The notes under the pieces: generated by a model | Database searches by the model: none | What the model was told of the DNA's origin: nothing | Seen by the model: the letters and a program-made list of their open reading frames with translations, nothing else | Shown: piece by piece, positions 59,101-64,000 of the stretch | Position numbering within the stretch: position 1 is the stretch's first letter | Layout: every line of letters begins with the position of its first letter | Program-made: the position numbers and the translations under genes | Source of the DNA: Rhodocyclaceae bacterium | GTDB lineage: Bacteria > Pseudomonadota > Gammaproteobacteria > Burkholderiales > Rhodocyclaceae | DNA: 64,000 nt | Direction of reading: 5' to 3' | NCBI GenBank assembly: GCA_018261935.1 | Contig: JAGTRP010000016.1 | Coordinates: 19,900 to 83,899, forward strand

Positions 59101-60402
59101 TCACATCGTGACCCGATCCGGCTCGGGCTTGAACTTGTCCATGCGGGACCACCACGGCATGGCCAGGAAGAAGCCGAAGTAGAACACCGTGCAAACCTGG
59201 GAAATCTTTTCACCCCAGAAGGAAGGCGGCTGGGTACCCAGGTAGCCGAGGATGAAGAAGACGACCACGAAGATAGCCAGCAGGGTCTTGTAGATGGGGC
59301 CGCGGTAGCGGATGGACTTCACCGGGCTGCGATCCAGCCAGGGCAGGAAGGCGAAGATGACCACGGAAGCGCCCATGCCGACCACACCCCAGAACTTGGC
59401 GGGCAGGCCGAAGAAGTTCCAGACCATGGCGCGCAGGATGGAGTAGTAGGGCGTGAAGTACCAGACCGGGGCAATGTGCGGCGGGGTCTTCAGCGGATCA
59501 GCCGGGAAGAAGTTGTTGTATTCCAGGAAATAGCCGCCGCCTTCGGGGGCAAAGAACACCACCAGGGAGAAGACCATCAGGAACACCACGACGCCGACGA
59601 TATCCTTCACCGTGTAGTACGGGTGGAAGGGGATGCCGTCCAGAGGATGGCCGTCTTCGCCCTTCAGCTTCTTGATCTCGACACCATCCGGGTTGTTGGA
59701 GCCGACTTCGTGCAGCGCCAGGATGTGGGCAGCGACGAGGCCGAGGAGCACCAGCGGGAAGGCGATGACGTGGAAAGAGAAGAAGCGGTTCAGGGTGGCG
59801 TCACCGACGACGAAATCGCCGCGGATCAGGATGGACAGGTCCGGACCGACGACCGGCAGGGCGGAGAACAGGTTCACGATCACCTGAGCGCCCCAGAAGG
59901 ACATCTGGCCCCAGGGCAGCAGGTAACCGAAGAAGGCCTCGCCCATCAGGCACAGGAAGATGCCGACGCCGAACAGCCAGATCAGTTCGCGGGGCTTGCG
60001 GTAGGAACCGTAGAGCAGGCCCCGGAACATGTGGAGATAGACCACGATGAAGAAGGCTGAAGCACCGGTGGAGTGCATGTAGCGGATCAGCCAGCCCCAG
60101 GGCACATCGCGCATGATGTACTCGACGGAGGCAAAGGCCACCGGCACGCCGTTGGCGTTGACCGCCGCATCCGGCTTGTAGTGCATCACCAGGAAGATGC
60201 CGGTGACGATCTGGATGACTAGGACCAGCAGGGCCAGGGAACCGAAGAAGTACCAGAAATTGAAGTTCTTCGGAGCGTAGTACTCGGACAGGTGGCCCTT
60301 CCACATGGAGGTAGCCGGGAAGCGGGCATCGACCCACTCCAGCACATTGCCGGCCAGGGTACCGTTGGACTTGTACTTTTCGAAATTGGTATTGGCAGCC
60401 AT
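59101..60402 (-). CDS. petB: Cytochrome b (bc1 complex)
   Basis: The 433-residue protein has eight predicted helices and the bis-heme histidines in helix B (WLIRYMHSTGASAFFIVVYL) and helix D (FFSFHVIAFPLVLLGLVAAH). The Qo motif PDGVEI... and PEW-like segment (IAPVWYFTPYYSILR) are present in the cytochrome b order. It conducts quinol oxidation in complex III. It lies 3 bases downstream of petA. Confidence 0.96.
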   Translation of the reverse strand: MAANTNFEKYKSNGTLAGNVLEWVDARFPATSMWKGHLSEYYAPKNFNFWYFFGSLALLVLVIQIVTGIFLVMHYKPDAAVNANGVPVAFASVEYIMRDVPWGWLIRYMHSTGASAFFIVVYLHMFRGLLYGSYRKPRELIWLFGVGIFLCLMGEAFFGYLLPWGQMSFWGAQVIVNLFSALPVVGPDLSILIRGDFVVGDATLNRFFSFHVIAFPLVLLGLVAAHILALHEVGSNNPDGVEIKKLKGEDGHPLDGIPFHPYYTVKDIVGVVVFLMVFSLVVFFAPEGGGYFLEYNNFFPADPLKTPPHIAPVWYFTPYYSILRAMVWNFFGLPAKFWGVVGMGASVVIFAFLPWLDRSPVKSIRYRGPIYKTLLAIFVVVFFILGYLGTQPPSFWGEKISQVCTVFYFGFFLAMPWWSRMDKFKPEPDRVTM

Positions 60403-60405
60403 TGT

Positions 60406-61002
60406 TTATGCCCCCTTCTTGTCTTCGCCGATAAGGATGCGGGTATCGGTCAGATACACGTGCGGCGGCACTTCAAGGTTGTCCGGCGCTGGCTTGTTCT
60501 TATATACGCGGCCGGCGAAATCGAAGGTGGAGCCGTGGCAGGGACAGAGGAAGCCGCCGAGCCAGTCGCCGGACATGCCTTCTTCGGCGCCCTTCTTGAA
60601 CTTGGAGGACGGTGAGCAGCCCAGGTGGGTGCAGATGCCCACGGCAACCATGATTTCCGGCTTGATGGAACGGGTATCGTTCTTGCAATAGGCGGGCTGC
60701 TGTTCCTTATCGGATTTCGGATCGGCCACGGCATCGACCAACTTCGGCAGCGTTTCAAGCATGTCCTTGGTGCGGTTGATGATCCACACCGGCTTGCCGC
60801 GCCATTCGACAGTCATCATCTGGCCCGCTTCAAGCTTGCTGATGTCCACTTCGACCGGAGCGCCTGCAGCCTTGGCACGCTCCGACGGCAGCAGGCTGGA
60901 GACGAATGGTACCAGTGCGGCAACCGCACCTGCCCCTCCCACGGCCGCGGTTGCGACGATCAATCGCCGCCTTCCGCAGTCCATTTTTCCTTGATTGCTC
61001 AT
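60406..61002 (-). CDS. petA: Ubiquinol-cytochrome c reductase iron-sulfur subunit (Rieske)
   Basis: The 198-residue protein has a Tat-type N-terminus (GRRRLIVATAAVGG, membrane anchor about 12-35) and both cluster-binding boxes CTHLGCSP (about 130-137) and CPCHGSTFD (about 155-163) that hold the 2Fe-2S cluster with two Cys and two His. It is the first gene of petABC. The start is MSNQGKMDCG; a longer form only adds 18 residues. Confidence 0.96.
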   Translation of the reverse strand: MSNQGKMDCGRRRLIVATAAVGGAGAVAALVPFVSSLLPSERAKAAGAPVEVDISKLEAGQMMTVEWRGKPVWIINRTKDMLETLPKLVDAVADPKSDKEQQPAYCKNDTRSIKPEIMVAVGICTHLGCSPSSKFKKGAEEGMSGDWLGGFLCPCHGSTFDFAGRVYKNKPAPDNLEVPPHVYLTDTRILIGEDKKGA

Positions 61003-61103
61003 AACGCTGACCCCTACTAACGGAATTGGATGGGATAACAAAAACAAAACACGCAATTGTACGCCATCCGTACTAGCGATAAAAGCTATCTATACATCCG
61101 TAC

Positions 61104-61703
61104 TCAGGGGGAACAGAGGCGGCGCTCCCGCAGCGCCTGGGCGAGGGTTCCGCTATCCACGTACTCCAGCTCCCCGCCTACCGGAACCCCGCGGGCAATG
61201 CGGGTCACGTTGATCCCGTGGGGCTTGAGCATGGCGGTGATGTAATGGCCGGTGGCTTCGCCCTCGTTGGTATAGTTGGTGGCGAGGATGACTTCTTCGA
61301 CAACGCCATCCAGGGCACGGGCCAGGAGGCGATCCAGGCCCAGCTCCCGGGGCCCGATGCCGTCCAGGGGCGAAATCCGCCCCATGAGGACGTAGTAGAG
61401 GCCCTGATAGGCGTGGGTCTGCTCCATCATATTCATATCGACGGGAGTCTCGACCACGCACAACTGCTTCTGGTCCCGCTTGGGGGAAGCGCAGCGCTCG
61501 CAGATATCGCTTTCGGTGAAGGTATTGCAGCGCTGGCAGTGGCGGATGGATTGCAGGGCGTGCAGGAGGGCATCCCCCAGCCGCTGCGCCCCTTTCCGGT
61601 CCCGCTGCAGGAGATGATAAGCCATGCGCTGCGCCGACTTCGGCCCGACGCCAGGCAGGCAGCGCAGGGCTTCGATCAGGGCTTCAAGGCTGGAGGGTGT
61701 CAC
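61104..61703 (-). CDS. recR: Recombination protein RecR
   Basis: The 199-residue protein has the HhH-like start [20 protein letters not shown], the zinc finger [16 protein letters not shown] (about 55-70), a Toprim domain ([15 protein letters not shown]), and [21 protein letters not shown] at the end. It works with RecF/RecO to load RecA at gaps. The ybaB stop is immediately upstream (61704). Confidence 0.96.
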   Translation of the reverse strand: MTPSSLEALIEALRCLPGVGPKSAQRMAYHLLQRDRKGAQRLGDALLHALQSIRHCQRCNTFTESDICERCASPKRDQKQLCVVETPVDMNMMEQTHAYQGLYYVLMGRISPLDGIGPRELGLDRLLARALDGVVEEVILATNYTNEGEATGHYITAMLKPHGINVTRIARGVPVGGELEYVDSGTLAQALRERRLCSP

Positions 61704-62027
61704 TTAGAAAGGCAGTTTGAAACCCGGGGGCAGATTGAGGCCGGCGGTAAAGCCAGCCATTTTTTCCTGGCTCAGCGCCTCGCCCCGGCGAACGGCATCG
61801 TTGATGGCGGCGGCGATCAAGTCCTCAAGCATCTCCTTGTCGTCCATCACGGAGGGATCGATGCTGACGCGGCGCACATCGTGGGCGCAGGTCATCACCA
61901 CCTTGACCATGCCGGCGCCGGCCTGGCCCTCCACTTCCATCTGGGCCAGCTGCTCCTGGGCCTTCTTCATGTTTTCCTGCATCATCTGGGCCTGCTTCAT
62001 CAGGCCGCCCAAACCACCTTTGATCAT
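61704..62027 (-). CDS. YbaB/EbfC nucleoid-associated protein
   Basis: The 107-residue protein begins [20 protein letters not shown] and has [20 protein letters not shown] and a helical C-terminus. It binds DNA as a dimer. Its placement in dnaX-ybaB-recR is the canonical order. The upstream extension to 62069 is rejected because it overlaps the dnaX stop and adds no family features. Confidence 0.93.
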   Translation of the reverse strand: MIKGGLGGLMKQAQMMQENMKKAQEQLAQMEVEGQAGAGMVKVVMTCAHDVRRVSIDPSVMDDKEMLEDLIAAAINDAVRRGEALSQEKMAGFTAGLNLPPGFKLPF

Positions 62028-62040
62028 TTTCCAGTCTCCG

Positions 62041-63666
62041 TCAGGCAATAGGTTTGATTGAAGATTCAAGGAGCGACGCGTCGAAGGTCTCGATCACGTC
62101 GCGCACAAAAGGATCCTGCTCGATGGCGGCGATGGCGCTCTCCTGACGCTCCCGCCGTCCCCGCTGGACAGTCGCCGCCGGCGTGTCGCCTTCCACCTCG
62201 GCCAGTTCGATCTTTAGACTCACTGGACGGCCGAAATGGTCGGACAAGGCCTGTTGGACCTTATCCTGGGCCGGCTTCATCTGCAGGTGCCGGTGCGCCG
62301 GCGCCAGCCGCAGCAAGAGCGCATCGCCGGAAAAGCTCCTGAGCTGGCAATGGTGCGCCAACTCCCGGGCCATGCCGCCAACCTGCAGTTGTCCGACCAA
62401 TACGTGCCAATCCACGTCATCCGGGAACGCCGGCGGCTGCGGCTTGTCCTTCGCGGCCTCCTGGGCCTGCTTCGTATCTGGCCTAGGGGCTGGCGAGGCC
62501 GCGGGCAGGGGCGGCCGGGCGGCAGTGCTGCTGGATGGTCGCACCGTCTGAGGCGCCGGACTTTCCCGTGGCTCACCGGTCGACTCCGGCCGGAAAGCAT
62601 GCAAGCGCAGCAGGGTCATGACGAAACCGGAATATTCGTCCGGCGCCAAAGGCATTTCATCCCGCCCGTGAACGGCAATCTGGTAGGCCAACTGCACGAA
62701 CTCGGGTACGAAGGAGTGGGCCAATTGCCGCAGTCTGGCGGCCTCGGGTTCATCGTCGGCAATGGCTTGAGGAGCCCACTGGGCGACCTGGATTCGGGTA
62801 AGCAGGGCGGCCAAATCCTGGAGCGCCCCCGCAAAGGAAAGGCTGCGGCCCGCCATGTCATCGGCGATCGTCACCAGCCGCGGGGCATCGCCCCCAATCA
62901 CCGCCTCCAGCACGGCGAAGAGGTAGGCCTGATCCACCGTGCCGAGCATCTCCCGCACCTGCCCCTCCTCCACCTTGCCAGCCCCATGGGCGATGGCCTG
63001 ATCCAGGAGCGAGAGGGCATCCCGCATGCTGCCGGCGGCGGAACGGGCTATCAGACTGAGGGCCGGCGCGTCGTAGCTGACCCCTTCGGCCTCCAGGATG
63101 CCGGCCAGATGGCCACAGATAGCGGCGGTCGGCATCTGCTTGAGGTTGAACTGCAGGCAGCGGGAAAGCACCGTGACCGGGATCTTTTGGGGATCGGTGG
63201 TCGCTAGGATGAATTTCACATGCTCCGGCGGCTCTTCCAGGGTCTTCAACATGGCGTTGAAGGCCGAATTGGAGAGCATGTGCACTTCGTCGATCACATA
63301 GACCTTGAAGCGGCCCCGGGTCGGCGCATAGACGGCATTCTCGAGGAGCTGCCGCATCTCGTCGACCTTGGTATTGGTTGCCGCATCGACTTCCAGCAAA
63401 TCGACGAAGCGTCCCGCATCGATTTCCTGACAGGCCGAGCAGACGCCGCAGGGGGTCGGGGTGATGCCCGTCTCGCAATTGAGAGACTTGGCAAGAATGC
63501 GCGCCAGGGTTGTTTTGCCAACGCCGCGGGTACCGGTAAAAAGGTAAGCGTGGTGGAGGCGCTGCTCGGAAAGGGCATGGGTCAGGGCACGGACCACGTG
63601 CTCTTGCCCGACCAAGGTAGCGAAATTGCGCGGCCGCCATTTGCGCGCGAGAACCTGATAACTCAT
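62041..63666 (-). CDS. dnaX: DNA polymerase III subunit tau/gamma
   Basis: The 541-residue protein has the Walker [15 protein letters not shown] (about 46), the zinc-binding cysteines [16 protein letters not shown] (about 64-79), [20 protein letters not shown], and the sensor SRCLQFNL. The C-terminal tau part (about 380-541) has a Pro/Ala linker and a tau-like domain. I see no obvious slippery frameshift for gamma. It lies directly after the SRP RNA gene. Confidence 0.95.
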   Translation of the reverse strand: MSYQVLARKWRPRNFATLVGQEHVVRALTHALSEQRLHHAYLFTGTRGVGKTTLARILAKSLNCETGITPTPCGVCSACQEIDAGRFVDLLEVDAATNTKVDEMRQLLENAVYAPTRGRFKVYVIDEVHMLSNSAFNAMLKTLEEPPEHVKFILATTDPQKIPVTVLSRCLQFNLKQMPTAAICGHLAGILEAEGVSYDAPALSLIARSAAGSMRDALSLLDQAIAHGAGKVEEGQVREMLGTVDQAYLFAVLEAVIGGDAPRLVTIADDMAGRSLSFAGALQDLAALLTRIQVAQWAPQAIADDEPEAARLRQLAHSFVPEFVQLAYQIAVHGRDEMPLAPDEYSGFVMTLLRLHAFRPESTGEPRESPAPQTVRPSSSTAARPPLPAASPAPRPDTKQAQEAAKDKPQPPAFPDDVDWHVLVGQLQVGGMARELAHHCQLRSFSGDALLLRLAPAHRHLQMKPAQDKVQQALSDHFGRPVSLKIELAEVEGDTPAATVQRGRRERQESAIAAIEQDPFVRDVIETFDASLLESSIKPIA

Positions 63667-63696
63667 GCGCTCCACACGATTGCAGAAAATGAAAAT

Positions 63697-63792
63697 GGCG
63701 AGCCTAACCCCCGGCACTTGCAGTCAATGGCTGTGGCTGCTTCCTTCCGGACCTGACCAGATTCACCACCCTGCAATGCGGGGAGACCCGCC
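63697..63792 (-). ncRNA. ffs: Small SRP RNA (4.5S)
   Basis: The minus strand contains the diagnostic domain-IV segment GGTCAGGTCCGGAAGGAAGC with the GGAA tetraloop, inside an extended hairpin. Pairs between GGCGGGTCT at the 5' end and the AGGCTCGCC at the 3' end close it. It binds Ffh for co-translational protein targeting. The ends are approximate. Its position next to dnaX is the usual one. Confidence 0.93.
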
Positions 63793-63868
63793 ACTTGGAA
63801 TTCTAGCACAGCGCCTTCATTTTCCCGCGTCCTGTACGCCAAATCCTTTGGTCGCCGCCCCAAAGCAC

Positions 63869-63901
63869 AAAGCCCTCGCCGGGGAATCCCGGGAGGGCTT
63901 T
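63869..63901 (-). terminator. rrn operon terminator
   Basis: A 9-bp stem AAAGCCCTC (63869-63877 with 63893-63901) lies just after the 5S rRNA on the minus strand. Its T-tail is weak. Confidence 0.65.
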
Positions 63902-63911
63902 GGGGGGTGGG

Positions 63912-64000
63912 GTGCCTGGCGGTGACCTACTTTCGCGAGCGGGATGCTCACTATCATCGGCGCGCTTTCGTTTCACGGTCCTGTTCGGGAAGGGAAGGGG
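63912..64000 (-). rRNA. rrf: 5S rRNA, 3' portion (continues beyond window)
   Basis: Minus-strand bases show the conserved 5S pattern CCGAACAGGACCGTGAAACG ... GCGCCGATGATAGTGAGC ... CGCGAAAGTAGG ... GCCAGGCA. About 89 bases, the 3' three-quarters, are inside the window, with the 5' part off the right edge. An rrn operon therefore lies just to the right. Confidence 0.93.

Noticed and set aside
62041..63666. Frameshift signal for a gamma subunit in dnaX
   Set aside because: No A-rich slippery heptamer is visible at the expected place before the tau-specific part.
1..64000. CRISPR arrays
   Set aside because: No regularly spaced direct repeats were seen; the repeats present are att sites, iterons and the lipoprotein tandem repeat.

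Overview
The window is a GC-rich betaproteobacterial chromosome, most likely a Rhodocyclales/Azonexaceae-type organism. This is inferred from the rrn - ffs - dnaX - ybaB - recR - petABC - sspAB gene order, NarX/NarL with GGDEF/EAL signalling, and the general look of the proteins; no species is named. Most of the window is housekeeping and signalling core genome. Two integrated elements interrupt it, each bounded by a duplicated tRNA 3' end.

Left core (1-9.8 kb): a KaiC-like ATPase cut by the window edge, a TPR protein, a SapC-family protein, a Tim44-domain protein, a CorC/HlyC-type CBS protein, an AI-2E-type permease, a YceI protein, and a phosphorelay pair (Hpt protein translationally coupled to a REC-PAS-histidine kinase).

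Element 1 (about 9875-12719): a 2.8 kb island at the 3' end of tRNA-Ser(TGA), with 24-bp direct repeats, no integrase, visibly lower GC, and one tight three-gene operon (two unrecognised proteins plus a ComEC-like metallo-beta-lactamase-fold enzyme). The tRNA's hairpin terminator now lies on the far side of the island. The operon is a good candidate for an undescribed, possibly defensive, cargo system.

Central core (12.8-28.2 kb): Bax-inhibitor-1 protein, rlmD, a DUF7931-like protein, an Ala/Pro lipoprotein, an MBL hydrolase-bamC-dapA cluster, tilS-accA, an AlkA-type glycosylase divergent from mobA, two HDOD proteins flanking a glyoxalase-II-like hydrolase, a 44-aa membrane protein-MFS-uup unit, and tRNA-Arg(CCT).

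Element 2 (28174-41788): a 13.6 kb P4-like phage satellite in tRNA-Arg. It has a P4-type integrase, two AlpA-like regulators, a Psu-like protein, an Ogr/Delta zinc-finger activator, a zinc-ribbon/Toprim primase, a DUF927 ATPase, an 11-copy iteron origin, and a toxin/antitoxin pair whose toxin is frameshifted. Unusually, it also carries a P2-type tail cassette: assembly chaperone gpE, its -1 frameshift extension gpE' with a T7 slippery heptamer, and a full-length tape measure protein. A satellite bringing its own tape measure and matched chaperone suggests remodelling of the helper phage tail. This is the most interesting observation here.

Right core (41.8-64 kb): bacterioferritin, a spermidine-synthase-like methyltransferase, NarX/NarL, a periplasmic-binding-protein-like gene coupled to a GGDEF/EAL sensor, a PrmC-like methyltransferase, EcsC and YceH proteins, a large PAS-GGDEF-EAL protein ending in a CZB zinc-binding domain, cbiX, ybiB, sspAB, the cytochrome bc1 operon, recR-ybaB-dnaX, the 4.5S SRP RNA, and the 3' part of a 5S rRNA at the window edge.
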